Shown: in pieces, positions 33,910-46,203 of the stretch
Numbering within the stretch: the stretch's first letter is position 1
How the letters are laid out: each line of letters begins with the position of its first letter
Assembly: GCF_018873765.1 (NCBI RefSeq)
Contig: NC_057916.1
Span: forward strand, 25,529,001 to 25,593,000
Source: Telopea speciosissima
Lineage: Eukaryota > Streptophyta > Magnoliopsida > Proteales > Proteaceae
Direction of reading: 5' to 3'
Length of the DNA stretch: 64,000 nt
Position numbers and translations under genes: made by a program
The notes under the pieces: model-generated
What the model saw: the letters and a program-made list of their open reading frames with translations, nothing else
Database searches by the model: none
What the model was told of the DNA's origin: nothing

Positions 33910-36900
33910 ACAGAACGTAGTGAGGTGTTTGGGTCGAGTGTTTTGGGGTGGTGGGAATTGGAATCAGGGGTAAGAAATGTGCTGTTGGGGTCTACTAAAT
34001 GACATCATTTTTGGATATCAAAAGAATCAGAATTTATAAGTTTCATGGTGATCATGGACAAGGTATTGGTATTTTATCCATATCACCAGAGATCCATCCC
34101 TGTACATGTTTGTTTGTTTGTTTGTTAGTTGGTTTTTTTTTTGGGAAATTCCGTTTGATCTTGAACCGAAAACGCCCGATACTAGGACAAAACAGAGGTA
34201 TCGATATCAGTATCGGTATCACCAGATACTAATATGGCCTGAAGATAAAGATACCTATATCCTTGCTGGCAATTACAAAGCTTAGGGACAAATTTTCTTT
34301 TTTTTTTTTTCAATTCACACTGAACTTAAAACATTAAGGCTTCCATCCGGCTGCAAGGAAATAAAGTGAAGGGATGTGAAATAAAAAAAATATATATTAA
34401 AATAGACAAATTTGAAATCATTACTTAGCATGATTTTGTAACTAACTCTAAAATATTTTAAATTTAGTTATTAAATAATGGGAGAGGGTTTTCTAAACAA
34501 GTAGCTTGGAAATTAAGGATCTCTAAGTGGGCACCTAAATGTTTGCTGCATGGCAGTTTATATGGCGACCAAACCTTATAGATAGGTAGAACCCATGGTG
34601 TCTTTCTCACATGTAAAGTTTCAATTGAATTGGATTTTTTCCAACTAGACCATGTATAGGTTTTGAGAAGTATATGACTATGAGAGAGTACACATTACTT
34701 TTTTTTTTTTGATGAAAGTGTAATCACACAAATCACACACCAATCCTAAAAGGTTAATTGACTTTTGAGACCGTGGAATGGCGAGTACACACTACTTGTC
34801 AAGGTTACAAGTGAGCATAAAAATTGGGGATATATGCCATTACATGGAAGAGTATATGATTGAATTAGGTTCTGAATTCGAGGAGTAACCAATTGATGTT
34901 GATCTTTGGACATTTAACGGTCAAAATTGTCATATCACTCATCCATATGGTAAAAATTAAGTGCCAACCTAGATGAGTTTTAATTAGGTTATACAATCAT
35001 AATTACAAAAATTTTTTTTTTCTAATTGAATCGGTTTCACTTCCCTTCTATCCCCTTTACTTAAACCAGATGAAGCTTGAGGGAATTGGGATCTAATCTC
35101 CACGTCCCCATCCATTATCCCCACAACTATCCCAATCCTTCCCTCTTGCCAAACTCGACCACAAAAAGAAGGTACATAAAAGCTTTCATCTTTGGCCATT
35201 ACTGATCTCTGTGGCAGACACAATTTGAATAAAAGAAAGATTTAGAGTTTTTAATGGACCCACCACATCCAGACATCTATGTTTTAATTCTACAAATATT
35301 CAAATGTACATGATCCAAACATTTAATTTCGTGTCAGACTCTGTCGACTAGCAATGAATTCCATTAAAGTTCTACGAAAAAAATAGACTTCCATTAAAGT
35401 TCTTTCTTTAACCTCCCTTCCTCGTTATAAAAGAGAACTTGTCTCTCTCCTTCAGTCTTATACCCTTCTCTCTCAAGCATATGTTGTCATATGTTTCTTC
35501 TGGGGGTTCATTTTCTTTACCATTATTCTTTTAATTTTGGTGTTTGAAGTGTTAACCACTGTTTCGGTGGATCCTTTTAAGGAACTTCGGCACATAACTA
35601 TAGAATAAACATTGATATATAGATAGGCTTAAATTAAATTAGGGAGAGGGTTCCATAAAAGGCAGCATGGCCAATGGGAGGGTGTACAAAAGCATAAATA
35701 AGGATAGAATTTCTATGTTTCATGGGGGTGGGGCGATCATTTTACATCTCTCTATTATTTACACTTCTACCTGTCTATTACTATCCAACTCCAAACTCAT
35801 CTCCATCATCACTCCAGATCTGGTCCAATAACTGAAGTTGAATCAACAAAAGGAAGCGAGAGAGAGAGAGAGAGAGAGAGAGGCTGATAAAAGCATGAAC
35901 AGAAAATGCAAATAATAAGAATAATAAGTTGAACTTACCTTCGTCGGAGGGTGGCTGGGCCAGGGGAACTCCGTTAGAGAAGGGTTGGTCTTCTACAACT
36001 TCGCCGGAATTGGTCTGTTAACAAAACCCTAACTCCTTGAAGGTGTTTTCAAAATTTGGAGAAGAATGGGAATAAATGGTAAAATGGTACTTAAAATAAG
36101 TCACTAAACTAAAAGGGTAAAACAGTATTTTTACTTTAAAAACTATCAGTTCATTAACACTGTGAGCCATCAGAGATTTATACATAAAATATGAAACTAG
36201 GAGGGGTGTTCTGTTATTGTTTCAAACACTAGGGGATGTATGTAATTTGCTCAAAAAATAATTTACAATTGATGTTATCCAAGTCTAACTTTCATACATT
36301 GACTTCCACTACTTTACAAATTTCTACACTAAGGTTTTGCTATTGTAAACTCATATAGCATGCAAATTCCTTGAAAACTCTATAACAGAAGTTAAAACAC
36401 ATTTAAAAAAAGAGGGGGGGGGGGAGTGCATGGTTTTGGTTCTTAAAGGGGAGTTATTTCTTGAAAACTCTATAACAGAAGTCAAAACACATTCAACCAA
36501 GGTTGGTTCTTTCTTGGTACGGTAAAAGCAACTTGTGAATCACTCACTAAGAATGGATAAATAGATTAGCAGATTATCAGGTGAAAAGGAAGGGCAATTT
36601 AGGTATTTAAAAACATGAGGGGAGAAGGAGATATAAAAGTTTAAAAGCAGGGGAGTATCAGATAAGAAATTTAAGGTTGGAGAGTTTTAGTAAATATAGG
36701 CTAAGTGTAGGGAAGTGATAGTAATTGCCCCTTTCATATATACTGTGGTATCTTAAAAAAAAATAAAAATAATAAAAAAGGATACCATCTAGCATGGTAA
36801 GTGATCTCTTTCCAACTCTTTCCTTTGCCAGTCGTTCCTTAGACTTTTCACCAGGTGGCGAGCAGTCTTGTTGTGTTTTGTTGAGATTTTAAGAAAACCC

Positions 36901-39298
36901 TCCATTATTCATTCCCAGTCAAAAATTAGTTGAAAGGTGCATATCTAAAGCAGTGAATTTAAAAAAAATGTTTTTTTCTTTTGACTACCCGTTGTCTTTT
37001 CTCAAAATTTCTTTATGTCAAGGTTAAAAATGTATTTTGTAAAATATAGGAGAGGGTTGGGTATGTTGTCAATTTTCAGTAAGCTAGCGACACGTAACAA
37101 TCACAAGAAGGAACACAAGAGGGCAAAGAGGTCTTTTTCTAAAAGAGAAGAAGACAAGAAGAGACATGCGGGGAACCTTGGCTACATGCCCAACCTTTTC
37201 CCTTAAAATATTTTGAAAATGGTAACTTATATTATGTATTCTCAAGAGCTGCTATTATCTTGAACTTTTTCAAGCACATAATCATAGATTGGAAAAGATA
37301 AAACTATTTTATCCCTCATTAAAAGAAGAAATGTACAACTAAAAAGGTAAGATTACAAATTTTTTCACAAATTTTGGTGAAATTAACAAGATTTTACCTT
37401 GGTTGAATTGTTGAAATAATTTTTATTTTCAATTTAAGAAAAAAATTACTATGCTACCCTTAAACAAATTCCTTTATACCCATCAAATAAAAGAATATTT
37501 GGACCCCATATTGGCATTCTCTTTTCTATTCTAACCAGCCATGTGGCTTCATGTGGATCTCACATGAATGATACTATTGATACCATTTTCTAAACCCTCA
37601 TTAGTGTAGCATACATATCCCGTCTGATACCGTCATTATAGGGAACTCTCCCTTTATTTTTTTTTTTTATAAGAAAAGAGAATATTGCATATATGGTTTT
37701 GTAGCCCTATGCCAACATGGAGGGCCTATGGGAGTGTGTGTGCCAATCATCCAATATGGGGGTGCGATGGTCATTTTGCTAACGTTGTGTAATTGCGTAT
37801 GAAATGCAACCAAAGAAAGTTTCTTTAGAATTAATTTTTATGATTAATTTTTTTTTTTAAAATATTTTTTATGGACTAGTTGAAATAGGTTAACTTGTAC
37901 AGTCGGTGAAATTTCATGGTTCAACCAAAAAAAAAATAAAAATTTCTTACCTTCAATTTATTAGCTGCCCACCTCTTTCCCATCTTTGCTGATTTTCTGA
38001 GCTGCCCACCTCTTTCCCCTTCTTTATTGATTTTCGATCTTGCCACATATATAGAAAATTCCATTTCGACAAGAACTTGTCCCAATGAGCACCAACTGTA
38101 CTGACATGTGGAAGGAGGTGCAACCATCCAGCCAATATCGATTCAATGTCCACCAAACTTCTCGGTGGTATTTTTTTTTAAATCCTTTTTCCATTAATGT
38201 AGGGTGTCGTCTGGGTGGTTGAAAACCCATGGCCCTAAGTGGATGACTATGAGCGGACGATTTGGGGCCGGAATTTTATGGGATTAGTAGATTCTAAGGT
38301 CTAGTAATTCAAATTTCAGTTTAATTGAAGTTAGTCACATCACAAAACAAAGTACATATAAATCTTACATTACCAAGAGATGCACAGGACTATGCAATAC
38401 CATCGTTTAGGGTGGAGATTTCAACACATGGCAGTTCGGACATCTAACAATCTGAATTCATTGATTTTTGTTTTTGTTTTATTGAGTTTGGCACCATTGA
38501 ATGTTCAATGAACATGTCGACATCTCCATCTAAAACTATTGCACTGCACAGTTTTAGGGATTTGGAGAAGATTATTTTCCGTAGATTGAGGAGGATAAAC
38601 GAGTGAATGTGAGGTTGACATTTGACAAGTGACTTATTTTGATTATATCCTACGTGATTATTATCAGGATGCGTGGCCTACACCAACATGGGGCCAATGA
38701 GACCGCATGTGGGAGCATTCAATGAGGGTGGGGCAATCATTGCACCTCTTCGTCTGAGCGCAAGCGTCACACAACCTCCCATATCCCATATATCCAATGG
38801 TCAAAATCATAGATTGAGGTATTGGTATCATAGTATCATATCGCCTGATATGTTAGTCACGGATCTTGATTCCGTATCGATTCCACAAAATGGACGAAGG
38901 GACATGCAACTGGACAAGGGATAAAATAATTAAAAATCCGGTGGTCATTTCCATCCGTACGAATTGTACCGGGCAGGAAACTTTAGAGGATAAAGATTCC
39001 TTTATTGGTATTTTTGCGGGTGACCAAAATCGACAACCAAAAGTTTTCACCATAAATGTATGCTTGAAAATCTTGAGGGAAAACAACTTTCTCACCATAA
39101 AAGTATTTTTGACAAATTTAAAGGAAACCAACCTAGCAAGCAAGCAACCAACAGTCAAAACCTAATGGGTGAACACAGCACCAGGAAATTAATTAATATC
39201 GTACTATGTAACTGTTAATGAAATTCACACATACCCAACTACTTCACTCAAGTCGGGCCTCCATTCATTAATGGTGATCTTAGTTATTATTTTCATTA
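33910..39298. other. Non-coding spacer rich in MITE debris
   Basis: There is an (AG)n run at 35858-35882. A short exon-like segment on the minus strand (about 35939-36015) lies between an acceptor-like TTAACAG and a donor GTAAGT. A repeat at 36590-36735 (TTTAGTAAATATAGGC) is related to 41076-41240. 37920-38050 holds a small direct repeat (GCTGCCCACCTCTTTCCCC). A foldback at 38408-38555 belongs to the family at 40539. TATCGGTATCG-type fragments occur near 34200 and 38820. No gene is recognised. Confidence 0.5.
38408..38555. repeat. Foldback element, GGAGATGTCGACA family, copy 1
   Basis: The arms TTAGGGTGGAGATTTCAACA and (inverted) TTAGATGGAGATGTCGACAT flank a T-rich loop. It is the same family as 40539-40676, which has the better preserved arms. 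Confidence 0.5.
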
Positions 39299-39423
39299 TT
39301 TATACAGGGTTCTCCACATCTTCTTCCCCCACCACTCCCTCCTGCAGTCTCTCACTGTCTGTCTCTGCATCATCACTCATTTTACTTTGTTGCTGTTTGC
39401 TTAGCTTCCAACAACATTCAACA

Positions 39424-40068
39424 ATGGCTCTTTCTTGGGTGATCACAGCACTTCTCTTCTCATTGGTTCTCTCTCATGTCGAATCTTCATCAGCTCACCA
39501 AGCCTTACTGCATGGCTCAGTCTCTTGCCTTGATTGCGCAGAGAACAACCAGCTCCATGGTTTGCTCTTTTCTTGAATGACCTAATATTGCATGCCTTTT
39601 CTTTCTTTCTTTCTTTCTTTCTTACTTACTTGCGTAATCTCTATTACAGGCATTAGGGTTTTGGTGGGATGTGATGGAGTGAAGAAAATGGCGATGACAG
39701 TAACAGACGAAAATGGTCACTTTAGAACTGAGCTGCCACGGGATTCTTCTTCTAAGTCTTCCACCAACAACTGCCTAGCCAAGCTGCTTGGTGGGCCCAC
39801 ACAGCTCTGTTCCACCAAAAAAACCCTAGTCTCTAATGTTGTGAAAGCCCATGATAAAAAATCTTTCACCATAGCCACACCCCTTGCCTTCTTCACATCA
39901 TGTTCTACAAACACTAAGGTCAAGACCCAATCATCACCGTCGGATGAGATGACTAAGACCTCCCCACTGGATTTCGGATCGTCCAAGATCATTGGTGTAC
40001 CAACAGAGTGGGGCCTTCCACCTGCCAGTGACTATATTCCAGTCCTGCCCATCATAGGAATTCCTTGA
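39424..40068 (+). CDS. Pollen Ole e 1 allergen / extensin family secreted protein
   Basis: There are two exons, 39424-39559 and 39650-40068, with one phase-1 GT-AG intron of 90 bases. The product is 184 residues. Residues 1-24 form a signal peptide (MALSWVITALLFSLVLSHVE start). The mature part opens with GSVSCLDCAENNQLHGIRV, the family's CxxC-bearing beta-strand block, then GCDGVKKMAMTVTDENGHF and later CLAKLLGG, matching Ole e 1-like cell-wall proteins. The end EWGLPPASDYIPVLPIIGIP resembles the Arabidopsis At3g26960/At5g41050 subgroup. The central part is serine/lysine-rich and less conserved. Four or more cysteines could form disulfides. The role is presumably a secreted or wall-associated protein; no reaction is known. 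A TATA-like TTATACAG lies at 39299-39306. An in-frame ATG at 39271 upstream was rejected because it would bury the signal peptide. Confidence 0.9.
39560..39649 (+). other. Intron of the Ole e 1-family gene
   Basis: It has donor G/GTTTGC and acceptor CTATTACAG/G and contains a (CTTT)n pyrimidine run before the acceptor. Its placement restores an uninterrupted family-typical reading (HGIRVLV). Confidence 0.85.
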
Positions 40069-40467
40069 GTGCTTATTCCATCTGAACGGCAATGAGTCGT
40101 TTACGTACGTGAAGATTCTCCGTGCTCGCAGTTTATCCCTTATATAATAATATCTAGTACATGGAATGATGGAAACTACTTTAAGCTAATTATGTAGTGT
40201 ATGTTTTCCAAGAGATTTGTACCTATTTGTATTATGGACGGTAGAGGGTTTTGTGCTCCTGAGGGAACATGTTACTCTATAGTAAGCATGTGTACTCTTT
40301 AAATATTTTAAATACATAAGTAGTTAATGCTTTTTATGTTAATTGTACTACTTTTAACGGTTTTTGTTTTGGGTGCAAATCTATAGTCTATAGAAGGGCA
40401 AGATTTATTAAAACTCTATGGAGTCAAAAAAGTATTTAGGGAGCATATTTTCCCGGATGTATGTGAG

Positions 40468-40983
40468 ATCGGATCATGTCCTTGTACAAGTACGGATTTT
40501 AATCCTCTCCAATTCCTAAAAGCGTGTGCAGTGCAGTGCAGTGCTAGGTGGAGATGTCGACACCTGCAGCTCGGACATCCAACCGTTTGAGATCAATGAA
40601 TTTTTTTTCTTTTTTCTTGAGCTCGACATTGTTGGATGTCCGAACTGCTAGGTGTCAACATCTCTACTTGGCACTGTCCCACTACACACTTTTAGGGAAA
40701 AATATTTGTGTGTTCCTACTAAAAGGCCATCAGCCAAGGAAATTGAATAATTCACTTTCCCTTTGGGTTCATATATCCCCTCCTAGGTTTTAGTATTTTC
40801 AAAAATACCCTTTAAGATCCCATTTCCTTGGCTGCCGGCCTTGTAACAGCAAAATTTTGTTCCACTTTTAGGGAATTGGAGATGATATTTTCTGTATTAA
40901 TACCATCCAAGGCAATCACAATGGATTCCATGTGACTGGCCCTGGAGGGCCTTGGATGATACTTGTACAATGACATGATCCAT
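40468..40983. mobile_element. Foldback MITE, GGATCATGTCCTTGTAC family, with nested insertion
   Basis: The left end GGATCATGTCCTTGTACAAG and the right end (inverted) GGATCATGTCATTGTACAAG match the compact 142-bp element at 53720-53861. Here the arms are more than 400 bases apart because other sequence, including the foldback at 40539-40676, sits between them. Confidence 0.6.
40539..40676. repeat. Foldback element, GGAGATGTCGACA family, copy 2 (nested)
   Basis: Left arm CAGTGCTAGGTGGAGATGTC and onward through CGGACATCCAAC pairs with the right arm GTTGGATGTCCGAAC...GGCACTG. Arms are about 45 bases with a T-rich loop. It lies inside the larger foldback element 40468-40983. Confidence 0.65.
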
Positions 40984-41075
40984 GACGCGTTCTCGACTGG
41001 AAAAACCTATCCTAAGGAAACGAGAGCGCACTTAGCTACCCTAAGGACTGCATCGTTTACATGTCTAGGTACATA

Positions 41076-41245
41076 AATAAGAAGGCAATTACTATCACTC
41101 TCCTAAACTTAGCCTTTATTTACTTATATATAATCTCCTACATTAAACTTTTTTTCCTGATACTCTCCTGTATTTAAATTTTTATTGCTCCTCATCCCCT
41201 GCTATTTTAAAATACCTAAATTACCCTTTCTTTCTCACCATTTAA
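41076..41245 (-). repeat. Interspersed repeat, ATTACTATCACTCTCCT family
   Basis: It is the reverse complement of sequence at 36590-36735 and partly 15840-15985 (shared sense: GTAAATATAGG, GTGATAG, AATTGCCC or AATTTCCC). It is a short non-coding repeat, probably a MITE. Confidence 0.5.
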
Positions 41246-42984
41246 CATTTTCATCATCTCTCTTCCCTCATCTAATTTCCTCACATTGGGCTGGGATTTC
41301 TAGCATGTGGTCAGAATTCAAACTGAGGATTCGGTTTCAGCCCAGCCCAAAAATGGATTTAAATGGGATAGGTATACCATATGATGTAGGACTGGCGTTT
41401 CTCCTGTGTTGAATTCGTAAAATGCTGAAAAAAGCCTTGGGCATACAAGCTGGGCCTGGTCTGAGGATATACCAGTCTGATTTCCGGCCAGGCCGGGCCG
41501 GGCTGACCAGGGCTTAGGCTTTGCTACCCATGAGATGGGCCTGATGTTTCAAAAATATGGGCGCAATACATGGTAAACTTGGATGGCATTCTAGATTATG
41601 GGATTCATTAATAATGGGTTCTTAACCCATGGTCATGGGCTAAGGCCTATCGATTATTGAAAATGAAATGGGCTACTAAATGTTTTTAGCCCAGCCCAAG
41701 TGTGTTGAAACATTGTGTCAGTAAGCTGGGCCTCCTTTATATTCTGGACAGGCTTGAGCCAACATTAATTTCACAGCCTTTGCCTAAGTATTACCTACTT
41801 TTTTTAATGAGTATTTTCGAGAGTAAAACTATATAAAAATTAGCACCAAAAAAAAAAAAAACCTATTACTGGGTGGGGTTTTGGCAACAACAGTGACTAA
41901 TCAAACTTTGCCACTTTCAAAATTATGGTTTGAAAAGCTAATAATGCCAACCAAGGGATTTTGACAGGTAAATTACCTGAGTGAGGGAGAGCTGAGTCTT
42001 AAACATTTGACCAAATCAGATTCCAAAAGACAAAAAAAATAGTCTCTTTAATATAAATGCTTATTCTCCGTGTAACACATGGTTATGGAAAATTTGTAAT
42101 TACCTTTGTGCCCTTATATGGATCAAATAAGACAGAAGGGCTGTTATGTAATATGACCATATTGTACGGTAAAGGTATTTTCGGTTATGGTTCAATATTA
42201 GGGTTCAAGTTTGGCCTGTGTGACTGCGCCTGCCAAGCCTGTTCTGAGCCCATTTGGGCTTGGGTTGGGCTTTTCAGTATGTGCAATAAGCTAGGGTTGA
42301 AATTTCCAAGCCTGGGGTATGGTCCAGCCGTGGCTTGGGTTTAGGGTTTAAAAATCTGGCCCAGCCTGGCCGGATTGCACTGAAGGACAAATTTACCAAG
42401 GGTGAAAGTCTCAATGTCAACAATCGTAATTACACAACAATACTGTACCAATGGCATAACATTGTATTGTATTGTATTTCTTTGATTTGTGCCGGAAATT
42501 TTAGTTTGGACACAATTTCTCTTCATCATGGAGATTCGATCTTTTTTTTTTTTTTTTGTTTTTTTCCCCCTCCGGTAAGAAATGAACATTTTATTTAAAA
42601 AAAAATCAGCTCTAGAAAAACTCTAACCGTGAAAAAGAAAATGTACAAGAAAAGAAGGTGATTGAAGCCACTAAACATGAGACAAAGAAAAGCTAGAGCC
42701 ATCCATTAATAGTCACCGTGTAGTACGGTCAAGAGACAAATAATCAATCCTATTAAGAGCCATAATTACAGGTAGGGACAATCAGATGATATAACCAAAG
42801 AAGTGACCTGTAGGCTCCAAGCCAAGAGTATCGCATCCCGATTTGCTTTTGCTTCCATGAAAAAAAGCAGAAAATCTAAAACTGGCTCTTTAAAGAGATC
42901 GACCCTCTCACCTTTGTGAGTAGAAGCAGTCGTAACATCATCAGTGAAAACAAAGAAAAAAATCTAAGGAAAACACCCTTTGAG
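41246..42984. other. Spacer with GGCC-rich MITE fragments
   Basis: 41300-41770 and 42195-42380 are rich in GCCCAGCCC/GGGCCGGGC words like the hAT-type MITEs at 26586 and 49051, but their duplications could not be found. There is a poly-T at 42541-42557. No gene. Confidence 0.5.
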
Positions 42985-43110
42985 GTAGAGCTGTCTAGTG
43001 TAGTTGGTGAGTTGTGACGTGTTTTATTTTTATGTTCTTCAAAAAGTCTCGAGTTCGAGTTTCCTGACTGGTACCTTATCCCCTCCCTCTGCCCTCTCTA
43101 AAAAGTAAAT
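42985..43110 (+). mobile_element. tRNA-derived SINE (candidate)
   Basis: TAGTGTAGTTGGTGAG (42997-43012) resembles a Pol III A box, and GAGTTCGAGTTTCCTGACTGG (core GAGTTCGAGTTTCC near 43050) resembles a B box. The spacing is about 40-50 bases, as in tRNA-related SINE heads. A non-tRNA body and an A/T-rich tail follow. No target duplication was identified. Confidence 0.5.
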
Positions 43111-43976
43111 TATATAAAAAAACTCCCAATTCAAAAAACCAAAAAGGTAAAGCTGCCAAAGGGTGTTTTCGACCAGTACAATAGGGGTGTTTTCGAGCAG
43201 TACAAGGTCGTCAGTGAAAATCCTCTTTACTCCAGGGGTCAAGAAAAACAATCTTTTCAATCAATCCGAATTTCATTTTTGGAAGCTAAAAGCAAAAGTA
43301 TTAAGTATGTATGGGCTGGGCCACTCCATGGGCCAACCCAATTTAATTAATGACGTATGTGTACTGTGCAGTGGGGGATACGTGTACCAAAAAAAAAAAA
43401 AAAAAAAGTAAAGTTAGTGGAAGTTTTCAAGGGATGCCAAAACGTGTAATGAAAAGTGGCATTTGAGTTTACGTAAGCTGTGACGGTGTGGGTGCGTGGG
43501 TGGTTGAAGCTCAACGTACAGTTGTGGACGCACTCAGAGGTGTTTCAAAGAAATCAAGAGTCTTATTAACCCCACAGGAAAATTTCCATGAAAGAAAAAA
43601 GAAGTCTATGTCTTTAATACAAAAAAAAGGAAAGACGAAAGGAATTAAAGGACTTGTCAAGATTTTTTCCACGTAAACGCGGGTGGGTATCTTATGACGA
43701 CGCTTCTTCATGATTCCTTCTTGTTATGAGTTGTGAGAGTTTTAATGAGTTATGGACCCAGTGATGGCTTTTGGCTTTGTCATAAAAGTCTCTTTGGACC
43801 AATCAATCAATACGTCAGCGTGGCCACTGGTTGTTGATCTCACAGCATCACTGTCTATCTTTTAATTAGCGCATGAGGTACCTCAGAATCTCAGATGATA
43901 TTATTAGCCTTGTGATTGGCCCTCTCTTTTAGATTCTCTCTCATTTGTTTCACCCTTGATTATTTTGGAATTCGAA
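43111..43976. other. Spacer, no gene seen
   Basis: A short GGGTGTTTTCGANCAGTACAA direct duplication occurs near 43163 and 43188. There is a poly-A at 43389-43407. No supported gene. Confidence 0.5.
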
Positions 43977-44125
43977 TCCGGATCAGCTACCCATATGGGG
44001 ACGGGTGGGGATAGATCTAACCCCTTCATGGGGGCATGGATCCCACACCTTAGAGGCAGGTCTCACAACCTCATGGAGGATTTAAATCTGTCCCCACCCA
44101 TCCCCATGTGGATAGCATATCTGAA
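43977..44125. repeat. Foldback MITE-like element
   Basis: The left arm CCATATGGGGACGGGTGGGG pairs with the right arm CCCCACCCATCCCCATGTGG about 90 bases later. Exact limits and duplication are not determined. Confidence 0.5.
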
Positions 44126-44274
44126 CCCATTTCCTAATTTGTACATTCAGAGCTCAGATTTGTATCGCCTCCTCCCCCCCCCCCCACCCACACACCCCCC
44201 CTCCCCCAAAAAAAAAAGAAAAAAAAAAAGCCTAATGATAATGTAATAAATAAAAGGAAACTTAGAAGAAGATT
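44126..44274. other. Low-complexity C-rich and A-rich tract
   Basis: A run of CCCCCCCACCCACACACCCC at about 44174 is followed by poly-A with interruptions, directly next to the copia fossil's terminal repeat. Confidence 0.6.
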
Positions 44275-44837
44275 AAAATGAGATCTCTCAGCTGAGAGAG
44301 TCGTACTACGAGAGATGTTTTTATATATGTAAAATAAGTTTACAACATAACCCTTGAATGATAGAATAATTACATGTGATGCCATTACCCTAAGTTACAC
44401 CAGACTCCTCTATTGGCTTAATATACCCCCGCAAACTGAGCCGAGAGCAAAGGCCCAGTTTGGTACAGATAGGATCCAACTCACGCCACGCAAGTGGCTT
44501 GGTGAACATGTCAGCAAGCTGGCGATGCGAAGGGACATAGCGAGTAATGAGTGAAGAAAATGAGATCTTTCAACTGAGAGAGTCGTACTGCGAGAGATGG
44601 TTTTATATATGTAAAATAAGGTTACAACATAACCCTTGAATGACAGAATAATTACATGTGATGCCATTACCCTAAGTTACACTAGACTCCTCTATTGGCT
44701 TAATATACCCCCACAAACTGAGTCGAGAGCAAAGGCCTAGTTTGGTACAAATAGGATCCAACTCATGCCACGCAAGTGGCTTGGTGAACACGTCAGCAAG
44801 CTGGCGATGCGAAGGGACATAGCGAGTAATGAGTGAA
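44275..44837 (-). repeat. 282-bp tandem duplication at the 3' end of the copia fossil
   Basis: 44275-44555 recurs as 44557-44837 with about 282-bp spacing. Each copy includes the terminal non-coding part (AGTCGTACTNCGAGAGATG) and the last bit of the RNase H region (GCAAGCTGGCGATGCGAAGG). The copies differ at only a few positions, so the duplication is younger than the element's decay. Confidence 0.85.
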
Positions 44838-46203
44838 CCGAGAGCCACCCTCTCACGTACATAGTGATAATCCACTTCACTATGCTTAGTACGAGCGTGG
44901 AGGACCGGATTGACGGTCATGTGTAACGCGCTGAGGTTGTCACTAAACAATGAGGCAGGACATGGTTGTGGGATGCCAATATCACGTAGAAGAAAAGATA
45001 ACCAAGTGAGTTTTGCAGTCGCGGATGCCATGGCCCGGTATTCGGCCTCTGTGCTGGATCAAGATATAGTAGGCTGTTTCTTGGCACTCTAAGAGATGCA
45101 ATTGGAGCCAAGAAAAGTGCAAAACCCCGTAGTAAACTGGCGAGTAACTGTGCAGCAAGCCCAATTTGAATCCGAGAAAGCATAGAGAGTTAGAGAACTG
45201 TCCCGAACAATACGAAGACCTGGATCAATCGTGCCACGGACATAGCGCAAAATACTCTTTACTATACCAAAATGAGCCTCCGTGGGGGCATGCATATACT
45301 GACAAACATAGTTAACGGCAAACGATAGATCAGGACGAGTCATGGTGAGATACTACAAAGCCCCAACAAGACTCCGATATAGAGTAGCATCAGGAAACTA
45401 CGCATCAGATGTCAAATTCGGCCGTAGGACCATAGGAGAAGCCGTGGGCTTAATATCAGCCATATGAGCACGGCGTAAAATGTCAGCGGCATATTTTGTT
45501 TGGGACAAAAACAAGCCTTGCGGAATTGAGGTCACCTCGATGCCAAGAAAATAGTGTAGAGGACCCAAGTCCTTCATAGAGAACCGAGTACCCAATGTAG
45601 TGATAAAAGAGTCCAAGAACCCCGAGTCGTTCCCTGTAAGAACAATATCATCCACATATAGGAGGAGAACCAAGACATGCCCATCGCAGCGATAGACAAA
45701 CATGGGCGAGTCCGAGGAACAGCAAGAGAAGCCACACTCAATAAGAAAAGTACTAAAACGATCAAACCAAGCTCGAGGTGCTTGGCGAAGCCCATATAAA
45801 ACACGATCCAAGCGACACACATAATTGGGCTTGGACTTGTCAACAAAGCCAGGTGGTTGGCTCATAAACACCGGTGTAGATAAGAAGCCATGGAGAAAGG
45901 CATTTTTTACGTCGAGTTGACGAATAGGCCACTGGAGAACCGTTGCAACAGTCAATGCCAAACGGATAGAACCCGGTTTAATGACTGGGCTAAAGGTTTC
46001 AATAAAGTCCACGCCTTCTTGTTGAGAGTACCCCTTAGCCACTAGACGGGCTTTCAAACATTCCAATGATCCATCGGCTTTGAGCTTGGATTTGAAAATC
46101 CACTTACAACCAACAATGTTCACGGATGGATCCCTAGGAACCAATGTTCAAGTCCGGTTATGGGCCAAAGCTGCCATTTCCTCCAACATGGCTGCCTTCC
46201 AAC
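44275..46203 (-). mobile_element. Ty1/copia retrotransposon fragment, fossil
   Basis: On the minus strand this holds the copia reverse transcriptase (RVT_2) with recognisable [26 protein letters not shown] and [12 protein letters not shown] motifs, then the RNase H region with the SALHMTVNPVLHARTKHSEV-type block. A purine tract and non-coding terminal sequence lie toward 44275-44706. Gag, protease and integrase are absent: the copia similarity stops abruptly at about 46203. The element is 5'-truncated and broken, with a few breaks in the retained pol part, so it cannot be active. Confidence 0.9.

Noticed and set aside
34984-35223. 79-residue minus-strand ORF
   Set aside because: No family resemblance, no splice context, and surrounded by repeat debris.
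39271-39423. Upstream in-frame ATG extending the Ole e 1-family protein
   Set aside because: It would place the signal peptide internally. The TATA-like motif at 39299 lies downstream of it, and family members start at the equivalent of 39424.
44672-46144. Intact copia gene
   Set aside because: Only the C-terminal half of pol is present and it is broken, so it is listed as a fossil fragment.
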